From the NCBI GenBank assembly GCA_026874595.1, contig CM049309.1:95564723-95628722 (forward strand): 64,000 nucleotides of DNA, in the 5' to 3' direction. Position 1 is the stretch's first letter, and every line of letters starts with the position of its first letter. The notes under the pieces were generated by a model. It had not been told where the DNA came from. It did no database searches and saw only the letters and a list, made by a program, of their open reading frames with translations. Positions 12,501-27,500 of the stretch are shown piece by piece. Source of the DNA: Sipunculus nudus (taxonomy: Eukaryota; Annelida; Sipuncula; Golfingiida; Sipunculidae). The position numbers were made by a program, and so were the translations under genes.

Positions 12501-15500
12501 GCTGACCAGGCTTTGGTGAGATAGGCAGTTGCCCCGAGTGAACTGTGACAAATTTGCTAGCTGGCTCAGGCAACTGCACTAAATGAACTCATGACCTGCA
12601 CCTGGCTAGACTGAGTGAACTTTCCACCTGTACCTGGCTGCACTGAGTGAACTCTTGACCTGTTGCATAATCTGACACAGTTGGTAGTCCACATGCAGCC
12701 CTGAGGGGCATGACACCCATGAGGTGATCACATGGTAGCCATGAGGTGTTCACATGTCACCCATGAGGTGATCACATGCCTTGTGCCTGGCTGCACTGAC
12801 TGAACTCTTGACCTATATCTGACTGCACTGAATGAACTCTTTATCTGTTGCCAAATCTGAAACAGTTGGCAGTTTCTCAACCTATTTAAAGATACAATCT
12901 TGGTCTGTTGGTAAATCTTTTACACATACTAAAAGACTTTGGCTAAAATGCTTTTTTTTTCAAGCCGACATATTCATAAACTTTTTATCAAAATATCTGA
13001 AATAACAAAAGATGCAGTTCTTTAATTGTTAAAGGTCCAATAATTCTGCCAAAAATCATTCAAGTAAACTTGAACAAAGGCCACCTAAGAATAATTTTTG
13101 TGCAATATTACAGAAGTTATAATTGAAACAATAATTTTGTAGAAGAACAGTTTTGCAGTCCTCAGTTTGAAATAGACATAATAATGGCCATAAGACCAAC
13201 TTAAGCTTTTCTGATATGATTGAAAGAACCATGTCTTAGGATAATTCTTTTGAAAAATTGAACGATTCAACTTGACAGTTTCATCATAAACATTTTAAGA
13301 TGAAAGAGGCTAAAATTATGAGGTTTTTTGCCCATAAAAAAACAGGTCAATGTAGGTGGCACCACAAAATCTGCAACTTCAAATATGAGTCATGTGACCA
13401 ACATTTGCACAATACTTGGTAATGCTAGCTTCTGTCATTTCTGAGATTACTATGTCAGTATGCTTAATTGGCAAAATGACTGTTCAAATTTGTGTAACAC
13501 CACTAAAATTCATCAAATGCAAACCATTTGAACAAACTTGAGAGGGCTTGCCTCTGGGATCATTTTTGTACAATAAGAAGACTTTTAAAGGATTTTCAGC
13601 TTTTCCCCTATAAAATCTTAAGTAAATGCAGATAGCAAATAAATAAGCTGAATCCCATAACATTTGATATGTGACAGATTATTGCATTAGATCTAGGGAT
13701 TGTAGCTCCTGCTATTCCTGAGAAATTATGGGTAAATGTACAGATGACCAATGACCCCCGTACAAAAAAAGGTCAATGCAGGTGGCACCACCAATAACTG
13801 AATTTCATATGTGACTCGTGACCAACACTGGCATAAAATTTGGTGATGATAGCTCCGGCCTTTCCTGAGATTGTCATTTTAGTATGCTTTTTTGGACAGT
13901 TAGCTAAGTTTAACATTTTGTAACTCAGCCAAAATTCACCGAACTTGAACCATTCGAACAAACTTGAGAGATATGGTATAAAAGATTATTTCTGTGAAAT
14001 ATTGAACAATTTGGCTTGACTGTTTCTGAGGAGAAGATTTTTAAAGATTTTTAGCTTTTTCTCTATAAAATCTCAGAAAATGCAGAGATTTTCAGATGGC
14101 TAATTTTTTGCATTAAATTTCATGATACTAGGTCCAGTTGTTTTTGAAATAGTATGGGTTAAGGACGACAACAGACGATGCCAAACCATCGCCTTAGCTC
14201 ACAGGTTCGCAAAAAATTACTACAGATGCATATTGAATGCAAAATTATAATACAGATACATCTCACTGATGGCAAAATCTTGAATAAAGCTGAGTATGGA
14301 TACCAATTATTTATAATCCATGTACAGCCATCTTTATACACCCTCAGAGAGCTGTATACCTGTGTTTGTAAACATTGCCTGGCATGAGGAATATCTAAAA
14401 TCATAAATCTACATTTTTTAAAAGCTTTTAAAAAACATTCTTGTCAATATTAACACTAGATAACCTGAAATCTAAATGTCTAGAGGCAAGATGTAACAGA
14501 TGCTAATAAACTGGTGCCAGGCTATATGTATCTGCTTCACACAGCTAACATATATGGTAAAATGACTCAATTCAATCTTTGTAATTCAACCAAAATTCAT
14601 TCTTTGGAACCATAAAAGACAATTATCATGAGAATTATTCAGGGGATTATTCCTGTAAAATATTAAACAAATTGGCCTCAGTGGCGTCAGTCAAAAAACG
14701 TTTTGCAGGTTTATAACTCATATGGGAAAATACAGCTAAATGGCTAAGTTAAGCTTCCCATATCTCAGCCAAAAATTAGTGAACCAAAACCATTTGAACA
14801 AACTTGACTTATCAACATCTAAGGATAATTTATGTGTGAGATTTAAGAATTTGGCCCAGTGGTTTTTGAGAAGAAGTTCTTTGTAGCCACGGAGCCAAAA
14901 TGGGCTGTTATGGCATATGACTAAATTCAGCTTCCCATAACTCAGCCAAAAGTCACTGAACTGAGACTATTTGAACAAACTTCAGAAAGCACTACCCTAG
15001 GATCATTTCTGTGCGATATTAAACAATTTGGCCATATGGCTTCAGAGAAGAAGTTTTTTGTAGCAGTCAGTATGATTGGGGCACTGATGACCCCAGTACA
15101 AAAAAGGCCGATGCAGGTGGTGCCACCAATACCTCAATTTCAGATATGACTCATGTGACCAACATTGGCATCAAATTTGGTGATGATAGCTCCAGCCATT
15201 TCAGAGACTGTAATTTTAGTATGCTTTTTTGGACAGATAACTAAGTTCAACTTCCTGTAACTTGGCCAAAAATCACCGAAATTAAACCATTCGAACAAAC
15301 TTGAGAGAGATTGTTCCAGGAATCATTTCTGTGAAGAATTGGACAATTTGGTTGAACAGTATGGAGAAGAAGATTTTTAAAGCTTTTTTAGCTTTTTCTC
15401 TATAAAATCTAAGAAAATGCAATTAGCCAAAAAATAAGCAAATCTGATAGTTTTTTAGATGACTAATTTTTGCATAAAATTTTGTGATGCTAACTCTTGT

Positions 15501-18500
15501 CGATTTTGAGATAGTATAGGTTAACGTACCGAAGACGGACAACGGACGACGCCACACCATCGCATAAGCTCACAGGTTCGCTAAAAAATAAATGTAATAT
15601 ATTCACTTTGGACTACTTTCACTTCAATCTACACACTAGACACAGTAGGAATCTAGATTAATATTATCAACTGCATCTTTGTCTATCATTAAATTCCTTC
15701 ATATGATCCCTAATGATTAGTAATGAATAATGATTTATTTTTTTTTATCATTAAAATTTCACTGAAAAATACCATAGGTGACTGCATGGTGTTATTTGGA
15801 ATAACATTGACATTGACATTCTATTCATCCATACAATATTCTTACATCATCAGTAACTGCAAGTTAATTTTCTGTTACTCAGCAACTAACAAATTCCTTT
15901 TCTATTAATTTTTTCTTTAATTTGTTATAAAAAAAAAATACAAAATTATTAATTTATTGTTTATTGTTATGTTGTTTTTCAAAACAACTACTGGATGAGT
16001 TGGGTTGGACACCTGGATCAACTGTGGCTGGGCATTAGCTGTCTGGCTGCCCCAGTGTATGCTTCCCTCAAGCATGCATAATCTGATGAAAGGACAACAA
16101 GGTCAACATACAGGTGACTGAAGAGGGGCTGGATTAAGCCTGGGTCTGACATGGTCTCATATAAACATTAATAAAAGCTACAATATTTGGCCAATTTCTT
16201 TCAGCTTTCTAAACTTCAAAGATGAAATCCTTATGTGTGCATGATATGAAAATTATATCAACAGTGCTCTCAGGAAACAAACGTGCCATGGTTCAAGTTG
16301 GGCAAAATTTAAGGTACTAATTTTATATTAATACAAATAACTTATAAAATTTGAAAAATTCAGAACTTATTTTTGGTATTCAATTGAATCTTGATTAAAT
16401 AATGTTACATCCCTGACCAAAAATCTTTAGCTTCAGCAATCCTCTTGTTAAAGGAGTTAATATACTTCTTTATTTTTAAAAAGTGCATTATGTTTGGGCC
16501 CATAACTTAAAACAATTACGCAATACTGACATCATTTCAGGCATGTGCATAGCAAATGTGTAGAAAAATATGTATATTATATATGATCAAAGTCAGATCA
16601 GTGGTTTTGATATTAGGCAGTCTTACAGTGTAACAATGGGGATTTAATTGAAAAATTAAGTTTTTCATTAATATTTCGAAGGAATTAAGTCCTAGTGATA
16701 AAATTCTTGGCATGGTAGGGGATTTTGGAGACATCTAACTGTATGCTAAATTTAAGGAACTTAGAGCTGAAGCTGGGGAGCTGAGCTCTAGCAAACTGCA
16801 TAACACCAGCTTGATGTAAACTTGATGTGACATGGTGCTTGAAAACTACAGTTTTTGATCAACTGGTTTCAAATGTTTGGTGTTAACAGACAAAATGCTA
16901 ACAAAAACATGCTGTCAAAATTAAATCCACAGTACTTACAGGAAAAAAACGTGCCATGGTCAAACTTGGGCAAAATTTATGTTACAAATTTTATATTTTT
17001 GCCAATATTAACAAAAATTTAACAGATTTTGATCTAATTTTTGGTATACAATTAAATTTTGATCAATTAAAGTTGTATTACTGAAAAAAAGTCCCTACCT
17101 TTTACACTTTTGGTCTTAAGTGACCAAATATCTTTCCTGATTTTTTTTACAAAGTCCATTATGTTTGGGCCCATAACTTTTTAAATTAAATAATACTGAC
17201 TTAATTTCTGGCAGGTTCATAGGAACTATATAGAGGAATATTTATGGTAAATATGAAGAAAACCAGATGAGTGGTTTTGATATTAGGCAGTCCAGAAGTG
17301 TGAAAATATATTTCTAATAAAAAATTGAGGTTTTTCCTTAATACCTCGAAGGAACGAAGTCCTATTGACCCAATTTTCCGCATGGTAGGAGATTTTTGGG
17401 ACATCTAACTGTGTGGCAAATTTCAGATTCGTAGGTCCAATGGTGTTGAAACGTGCCAGTCTTACGGACGGACATCTGGACAGACGGACGGACGGATGGA
17501 CAGACGGATGACGGACAATGGACCACTACTATAGCTCAGATGACTTATAGTCAGCTGAGCTAATAAAAGCTACAGTTTTTGTAAAATTCCTTTCAAATTT
17601 CAGAATTTAGAAACTTAAAATCCTTTCATATGCATGATATGAAAATAAAATCAACGGTGCTTACAGGGAAAAAATGTGCCAAGGCCAAAGTTAGGCAAAA
17701 TTTAAGGTACTGATTTTATATTTATGCAAAAAACTTATAAAATTTTTAATATTCAAATCTAATTTTTGGTTTAAAATTGAATCTTGATTAAATGAAGTTA
17801 TATCCCTAAAAAAACTCTAGCTTCAGCAATTCTTATGTAAAGTGAGTAAATATATTTCCTGATTTTTTACAAGGTGAATTATGTTTGGGCCAATAACTTC
17901 AACAAATTAAGCATAACTGACCTTATTTTTGGTATGTACATGTATATGTAATGTATCGAAGAATATGCGTACTAAATATGATCAAAAACAGATCAGTGGT
18001 TCTGATTTTAGGCAGTCCTGAAGTGTCACAATGGGTTTTAAATGGAAAACGGAGGTTTTTCCTTAATATCTCAAAGAAACAAAGTCCTAGTGACCCAATT
18101 TTAAGAATTTGTGTAATTTTCCCCAAAATGGACCTATTCAAGGTCAAGGTCACTCTCCTAGTAAAGGTGATGACCTCATTTAATAGGGTTTGTCCTCTCA
18201 CCCATATCTTTACATATACCAAGTTTGGTAAAGATCCGTGAAATATTTTTTGAGTTATCACACAGACAAGATTTATCTGCGGCGCAGTGGTGGCAGCGGT
18301 GAGACCGACATAAAACCATAGTATCCCCTGATTTTGTCTGGGGATACAATAACACAAATATAAAATGGAGTCTCATTATATAGGAGTGATACTGAGGGAG
18401 TAATACCGAGGGCATTTACCTGAGTATTTAGTGTGAACTCGGAGGTCGTCCAGGTCAACAGGAACCACAGCTCCTGATATCAACACCTGAAGCTCATGAT

Positions 18501-21500
18501 GATCAAACATACGCAGCCATTCTAAATTAATAACATCAGCCAGGCCATGTCTGAAAGCCTGACAGTGGGCACGGATCTGTAAAAAATACAAACAGTACAT
18601 CAAATATACACAGCCTCTCTAAATTAATAACATCAGCCAGGCCATGTCAGAGAGCCTGACAGTGGGTACAGATATGTAAAATATAAACAGTACATCAAAC
18701 ATACACAGCCTCCCCAAATTAATAACATCAACCAGGCCATGTCAGAAAGCCTGACAGTGTGTGCAGATATGTAAAATACAAACAGTACACCAAACATACG
18801 CAGCCTCTCTAAATTAATAACTTCAGCCAGGCCATGTCAGAAAGCCTGACAATGGGTACACATATGTAAAATACAAACAGTACACCAAACATACACAGCC
18901 TCCCTAAATTAAAAACATCAGCCAGGCCATGTCAGAAAGCCTGACAGTGGCTACAGATATGTGAAATACAAACAGTACATCAAACATACACAGCCTCCTT
19001 AAATTAATAACATCAGCCAGGCCATGTCAGAAAGCCTGACAGTGGGTTCAGATATGTGAAATACAAACAGTACATCAAACATACACAGCCTTTCTAAATT
19101 AATAACATCAGCCAGGCCGTGTCAGAAAGCCTGACAATGGGTACACATAAGTAAAATACAAACAGTACATCAAACAGACGCAGCCTCTCTAAATTAATAA
19201 CTTCAGCCAGGCCATGTCAGAAAGCCTGACAGCGGGTACAGATATGTAAAATACAAACAGTACACCAAACATACACAGCCTCCCTAAATTAAAAACATCA
19301 GCCAGGCCATGTCAGAAAGCCTGACAGCGGGTACAGATATGTAAAATACAAACAGTACACCAAACATACACAGCCTCCCTAAATTAAAAACATCAGCCAG
19401 GCCATGTCAGAAAGCCTGACAGTGGGTACAGATATGTGAAATACAAACAGTTCATCAAACATACACAGCCTCCCTAAATTAAAAACATCAGCCAGGCCAT
19501 GTCAGAAAGCCTGACAGTGGGTACAGATATGTAAAATACAAACAGTACATCAAACATACACAGCCTCTCTAAATAAATAACATCAGCCAGGCCGCGTCAG
19601 AAAGCCTGACAGCAGGTACAGATATGTAAAATACAAACAGTACATCAAACATACACAGCCTCCTTAAATTAAAAACATCAGCCAGGCCATGTCAGAAAGC
19701 CTGACAATGGGTACATATATGTAAAATACAAACAGTACATCAAACATACACAGCCTCTCTAAATTAATAACATCAGCCAGGCCGTGTCAGAAAGCCTAAG
19801 AGCGGGTACAGATATGTGAACTACAAACAGTACATCAAACATACCCAGCCTCTCTAAATTAATAACATCAGCCAGGCCATGTCAGAAAGCCTGACAGCGG
19901 GTACAGATATGTAAAATACAAACAGTTCATCAAACAGACACAGCCTCTCTAAATTATTAACATGATGAATATGAACATATGAATAATAGCTATGAGAAGG
20001 CCAGGCCGTGCTGATGGTTGTTTAAGCTATGAGAAGTTGCAATGTTTGGTCTGAATTGAAGAATAAGGGATTGGTGCTACTAATATCTTGTGATCTGACC
20101 ATGTGTTTTTATAATGTTGAAACTGAAGCGTTTAAACAGTAAGTAAAGACAAGATCTATGGTATTTCCATGGTCACTGGTTGGTTCTCTGACTAGTTGTT
20201 GACATTTAAAGAGTTGACATAATTGTGTCAATTTGGTGTCATATATTATATTAGAAATGTCAATATTGAAATCGCCCATGATCAATATAGGCAGGATGAG
20301 GTCAACCTGAGACTAAAACTGGGAGTTCAGAGAAGAAGTTACTGATGGGACATGCGGGTGACCTATAGAGGAAAACAATCTGAAGTGACTGAGTCTAAGT
20401 GTGAATATGGAGAAGAGATGACTAAAATCTGGTGTTGTGTGGTGGTGAAGGGTTACATGGGGACTCAGCTGTTCATGTAAATAAATGGCTAAACCATGAG
20501 GTGGTCTTTTGTTTGTTGTTCCTCTGACAGCTATATGATCATTTTTTGATAAGTTTGTAATGAGGTATTTCATACATTTCATTTTGGTCTCTAGAGCAAA
20601 GGCATGACCCTGCAAAAGCAATGATTTGGGCGTTTAGTATATGGCAATCAGATTTTACATCCTGATGATGCAAATGTAGGGACCGCGTGTTATGGTAGAT
20701 CACCTGTCATAATTCATTTGATTCAACTGATGGTTGTTTGAAATTCACTTTCAGAGGCATGTCATTGCGTAATCGGTTCATTTCATTTTTGACCCGAGGA
20801 TCAGTAGCAATTCTACGTTCAACTAAATTCAACTGGCATGTACATAGGAACTATATAGAGGAATATTTATGGTAAATATAAAGAAAATCAGATGAGTGGT
20901 TTTGATATATGGCAGTCCTGAAGTGTGTAAATAGATTTTTAATAAAAAAATTGAGGTTTTCCCTTAATTTCTCAAAGGAAAGAAGTTGCAAAGACCCAGT
21001 TTTCGGCTTGGTAGGAGATCTTGGGGACATCTAACATTATGCCAATTTAGGATTCCAAGGTCTTACAGTTACAAAACTTGCCACATCTACAGACGGACGG
21101 ACAGATGGACGGACGACAGACAATGGACCACGACTATAGCTCAGATGTCACCCTTGCAGTTACAAAAGAGCCAAGAGAAAGGGTATCCACAAGAAAAACG
21201 TACGTACTTATGGAAACAGTTTTTGCGGACTGCGCACTATGGAGCGTATGTACATCTTTTGCGGATACAATATTTGCGGATGCATGGAAACACAGCTTTA
21301 ATAATAGCCCAGCCTTGAGCTGACAATGTACATGATCTAAGGAGACTGAAATATCACTGGAAAGTCATCCTGTTACCTTGCAACAATAAATAGGCATTAT
21401 CATCACCTCATCATATACAACCTGAGGGAATGTGGCAGGTGTGAAAAACACCCTCTGGTTTTAACAAAAACATATGAACAAAAATAGCCTTTCAGAGCAC

Positions 21501-24500
21501 TGAAGTGCAGATCTTTATCTCAAATTATCACTCCATTAAACTGACATGTAACATCATGACATGTAACAACCCTCTGAAGAAGGGCCTAGAGGTATAAATA
21601 GTCCCCCGCTATGTGTAACAAGGACGGTGTGCCCTGTTATCTCCAAACCTTGGTTAAATTAAAATAAATGCAAAATACAAACCGTGGATGATTAACTTTC
21701 AAATTATCCAGATGCCCCTGTTTTTAACTTGGAGTGTTTGGGATGTAATTTAAGTAGCAGGGGTTTTACAGATAATTGGGTAAAACAAAGGGACAAACTG
21801 ACAGACAGTTGGACGGTTGTGGACCATGCCATTTAGTAGTCCTCCCTCTTAAAGCAGGGAACGAAAACATAGATGGTGTGAGGAAGTGTAACGAGCCTTC
21901 ATCAGTGTTAACATAACTGCTTATTAATGGCATCAAGGAGAAGGCCTCGCAATATTATTTAAATATATCTGTAGAAATCATGTTTAAACTTATATCTGCA
22001 AGTCTACAGTGATCAGCTGGAAGTGATCATGATCACATTAATGAAGTAATGAAACTGTGCCTTCAAACACAAACCTTGACTATTATGAAGGAATGAATTG
22101 TTGGTCATACAGTGGGCCCTGCTTTAACCTTTTCTGCCAAAGAAAAACAGTGGTTAATTGCAGGTGATTGCAAAACTAAGGAGCATGAAGAACAGGACCC
22201 AAGACAACAGTAATTGGGATACTGACAAGGATTCAGAATAAATCTGTTTTATATTTCTTTATGTGATGTGTACCGTAAAAATATCAATCGAATACGCGCA
22301 TTATATTAAGATAAAGTCATCAACAAATTGGGGAATTTCACATCTCTACCATGCATCTTATATTGGGAGCATCACCATGAACCTGATCTGGGGCGTCATG
22401 AAAATTGCCGAGAGTGAGCCATAAAAAGTGCATTTACAGGAATGTGTTTGCACTCTATAATTTACAAATATCATTCTAATATCTATATAAAAGTCTAAAA
22501 TTTATTTTTAAGCTACTTTAACAGTGTTTCCAGTGGAAGTTGTAAAATATATGATTATCTTATCATCACCAGCCAATCACATACTGCTTGATGTGTCATA
22601 TGTTCAGTAAGTCATGTAAGTCTTTTAAACAGACACAAGGTGGCACTACCCTAATGCTTCATTCACTACTTTCGGGAGCAAATTCTATTCATTAGCATTT
22701 ACTAATTACTGCACATTGTAAAAGAGTACCCACAATTAAATATTCATTTTGGCCCCAGTGGATGTCTTTAAGCTTGGCATACAAGTACTTCAGATATATC
22801 AGAAGTACTTGTCAAATTATTGTCAAACCACACACATATTATCCATGTGGAATTTCCTTTTCACCTAAATTCCTAGGATAACCTCTTTGTAACATATTGA
22901 ATGAGGATTGTAATATATATTAATTTTATTGGCTAATTTTTTATGTCAAACAGAATGGTGGCATTACAAAAGCAAGCGACATGATAATAAAATTAAGAGA
23001 GCCACAGGATGTTACAAAATCAAGCAAGCATGATAATAATATTACAAGGTTCACAGGACTGACCAATAACAAAAGACGACTGAAAAGGCACAAAAACTTC
23101 AAGACATTTTACAAGAAATAATTACTTTGGTTCTTTTTTTTACATTCGACATAGTACTACAATGGTAACAGATAACCACATGACTAAATATGATCCATGA
23201 TCAGCATAATGTGTCACACCAGCACAGAAACAGCCTATGCTCAGACCCCAGGACATTAATATTAGGTATACAAGAAAAGTGTACCAGAATTTAAGTGTGT
23301 AAAACTTCTTCAATTGTCTACTACACAGGGTTCACAGAAGTTATGTGCAAACAGAAATCTCCCCTACTACAACATGAACCACACCTGAAACATTAAATAG
23401 TACAAGTAGTGAGTTTACCTGTCTGTTGAGTTTATGGTGAGCCATCAGATGTATGTATTCTATCTTGTTATAGTTGTTGACTGTTATATCTTTACCTCCA
23501 GGCTTCAGTTCATCAACCTATACAAACATCAAAACACATCATTCACACTCACATTTTACACTGTCATGGTAATAGAAGAAACAGCTATTATTTCAGTTAT
23601 ATTATTTTTAACTGATGTATATTTACAGGGTTCATACACTTCGAAAAAAAAAATTTCATGACTTTTTCATGACTTTAACAGGGCCTGCAACAAAAAAATC
23701 CTGACTTTTTTCTCGCCACTTTGACATGTAAATGTGACTTAGGAAACTGGCAATACAGATCATCCTGGATCATTTAGATGTGAAGCTAAGAGAATACATA
23801 GTGACACAGCTACAATATGTCCTGAGAGGAGAAACATAAAAATAAGGATTTTTCATTTTCCTCTCGTTTGTAACAAGGCATACAGGCCTAATGCGAACCT
23901 GTGCAATGGTTTATACACCAGGTATAATGCTTCAATGCTGGGCCATTACTTTTCAAGTAGGCCTACATATCTTGTATACGATGAAGGTATCAGAGATGTA
24001 TACATATACCCAATTTCAGGCTGATATACCCTCCTGAGAAATAAGCTGGGACATACACTGTGCAAATATTATTGTAGGTAGCGCCACCAGTCTTGTATAC
24101 AACAAAGCTTTATGATATGTATAAATTTGCCCAATTTCAGGCTGTTATATCAAATTCCTCTGGAGAAATAAGCAGGCACATACACTGTGCAAAAGTCATT
24201 GTAGGTGGCGACACCTGTCTTGTGAACGAGAAAGCTATCAAAGACACAGACAGGCCAAATATCAGGCCAATACATCAAACTACTGGAGTTTGATGCACTA
24301 GCTGACCAGGCTTAGGTGAGAAAGGCAGTTTCCCTGAGTGAACTGTGACAAATTGCTGGCTCAAGCTACTGCACTGAGTGAACTCTTGACCTGCATCTGA
24401 CTAGACTGAGTGAACTTTTGACCTGAACCTAGCTGCACTGAGTAAACTCTTGACCTGTTGCATAATCTGACCAAGCTGGCAGTTTGCGAAAGCTATAGAT

Positions 24501-27500
24501 AGATCCAGGCTGACCTTTGGCTCCAAATCTGATACAGTGGGCAGTCTGCCAAAGCTATAAATAGAATGCAGCTACTGCACTGAGTGAACTCTTGACCTAT
24601 ACCTGGCTGCACTGAGTGAACTCTTGACCTGTTGCCTAATCTGTTACAGTTGCAAATCTGCCAAAGCTATAAACAGATCCAGGCTGACCTTTGGCCTGTT
24701 ACAAAATCTGAAATAGTTGGCAGTCTGCCAAGCTATTTAACCTGAAATCTAGTGGCATGATGTTATAGAAGCTGATAAAATGGTGCCAGGCTAGATGTAA
24801 CTGCTTCACACAGTTAACATATATGGTAAAATGACTCAATTCAGGCTCCATAATTCAGCCAAAAATCATTCATGTGGAACCATTAAAAACAATAATTATA
24901 AGAATTATTGTGGGGATTATTCTAATAAAATATCTAACAAATTTGCTTCAGGGGCATTAGTCGTAAAACGTTTTGCAGGTCTATCACTCATATAGGAAGA
25001 TACAGCAAACTGGCAAATAGCAAACAAAGTTCAGCTTCCTGTAACTCAGCCAAAAAGCACTGAACCAAAACCATTTGAACAAACTTGAATTATCAACATT
25101 TGAGGATAATTAATGTGTGAGATTTAAGAATTTGGCCCAGTGGTTTTTGAGAAGAAGATCTTTGTAGCCACTAAGCTGAAATGTGCTGTTATGGCATATG
25201 ACTAAATTCAGCTTCCCATTACTCAGCCAAAAGTCACTAAACAGAGACAATTTGAACAAACTTCAGAAAGTACTACCCTAGGATCATTTCCTTGCAATAT
25301 TAAACAATTTGGCCATATGGTTTCAGAGAAGAAGTTTTTTGTAGCCCTCAGTGTGATATAGGCACTGATGACCTCCGTACAAAAAAGGCCAATGCAGGTG
25401 GGGCCACCAACACCTCAATTTCAGATATGACTCATGTGACCAACATTGGCACAAAATTTGGTGATGTTGCTCCAGCCGTTTTTTTAGATTTAAATTTTAA
25501 TATGCCTTTTGGACAGATGACTAAGTTCAACTTCCTGTAACTTGGCAAAAAATTAACGAACTGGAACCATTTGAACAAATTTGAGAGAGATGGTATAAAA
25601 GATCATTTCTGTGAAATACTGAACAATTTGGCTGGACTGTTTCGTCGGAGAAGATTTTTAAATGTTTTTTAGCTCTTTCCCTATAAAATCTAAGAAAATG
25701 CAGTTATCCAAAAAATAAGCAAAATCTGATTGAGTTTTTCAGATGGCTAATTTTTTGCATAAAAATTTGTGATGCCAGCACCTGTTGTTTTCGAGATAGT
25801 ATATGGGTTAACGTACAGACGACGGATGACGCCACACAATCGCATTTGCTCACAGGTTCGCTTAAAAATATTTAACTATGCTTCATGTTTAACATCTCTG
25901 TATTATTATAATGTATATACATAGGATTTTAACTATTTTAACTATTCAGCTATGCTTACAGGATAAAGAAGTTCATTCCCAATTACTTAATATTTAAACA
26001 AGTGACCCATGGGTCATGACTCTCAGCTGACTGGGAAAAGATTCGCAAAAGGAAATTTTATCATCAGAATGGTAGTATATACCCATTCAGCTGAAGCATC
26101 AGACAGATTAACCAACAGGCCAAGATTTAGTCTGTATTTATATATCTCAAAAATTGAGAAAAATGTGTAAACTTTAAAAACTAGAATATGGGAAGCCGAC
26201 AAGTGACTACGTGTGTCAGCCAAAATCAGAGTGGAATGGGTGAAGTGAGGCATGGATTGAGTGGCAAGGGGAAACAGAGTGAAGTATGTTGCATATTAGC
26301 ATGGATGTCTGCAGCCTAAATGTGTAGGTAGGTTGTGCCACCTACCACAAATTCAGGAATCTGTCTAAGTTGTATACATATGCAAAATTTTAGGCAGAAA
26401 GGTCCAACCACTACATGTATATGAGTGATTTTAGCCCATGGCAGACAAACAGACAGACACTGTGCAAAAATGGTTGCAGGTGACCCCTCCAGTTTTGTGT
26501 ATGATAAAGACCTATGTGAGATCTAAACACATGCATAATTTTGGCCTAATCGGTCAAATGGTTCCTGAGATATGAGCTTGGATGTGTGCAGCGTTAACTA
26601 GAATGTAGGTGGCGCCACCTGTCATAAAATCAAGAAAGCTGTCCAGGATGTATAAACCTGCAAAATTTTAGGCAGTTATGTAAAACCACTAGAGAGAAAT
26701 GAGTGATTTTAGGCCACGGCAGACAAACATACAGACGCTGTGCAAAATGTGCAAAAATGGTTGCATGTGGCCCCTCCAGTTTTGCGTATGATAAAGAGCT
26801 ATGTGAGATCTATACACATGCAAAATTTGGCCCAATCGGTCAAACGGTTCCAGAGATATGAGCTTGGATGTCATCAGCGTGAACGTGAATGCCACCTGTC
26901 ATAAAATCAAGAAAGCCCTCCTGGATGAATACGCATGCCGAATTTCAGGTAAATTAGTCAATTAACTGCAGAGATATGAGTGATGTTAACCTAAGGCAGT
27001 TAACAGATGGTCATTGTGCAAACATGGTTACATGTGGCGCCACCATTTTTTGACCATTTTTTGTGTATGTTATAGAGCTATCCAAGGGCTACATTTGTAT
27101 AAATTTTATTTCCTGATCAGTCATTCGTTTCCTGAGATATGAGCTTGGATGTCATCAGCGTGAACGTGGATGTAGGTGGCGCCACCTATCATAAAATCAA
27201 GAAAGCTATCCAGGATGTATACGCATGACGAATTTCAGGTGAATTAGTCAATTCACTGTGAATTAGTCAATTCACTGCAGAGATATGAGTGATTTTAACC
27301 CAAGGCAGATGAACAGATGGACACTGTGAAAACATGGTTACAGGTGGCGCCACCATTTTTTGTGTATGTTATAAAGCAATCCAAGGGCTACATTTGTATA
27401 AATTTTATTTCCTGATCGGTCAAATGGTTCCCGAGATATGAGGGTTTATGTGGTGAAACAGATGCACAAATGGACGCTGGATAGAGAGGAAAGGTCAGAG

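Noticed and set aside
22260-22330. ACCGTAAAA motif as an end of the CCGTAAATC transposon
   Set aside because: Similarity stops after 8-9 bases, and no matching inverted end or TA duplication was found.
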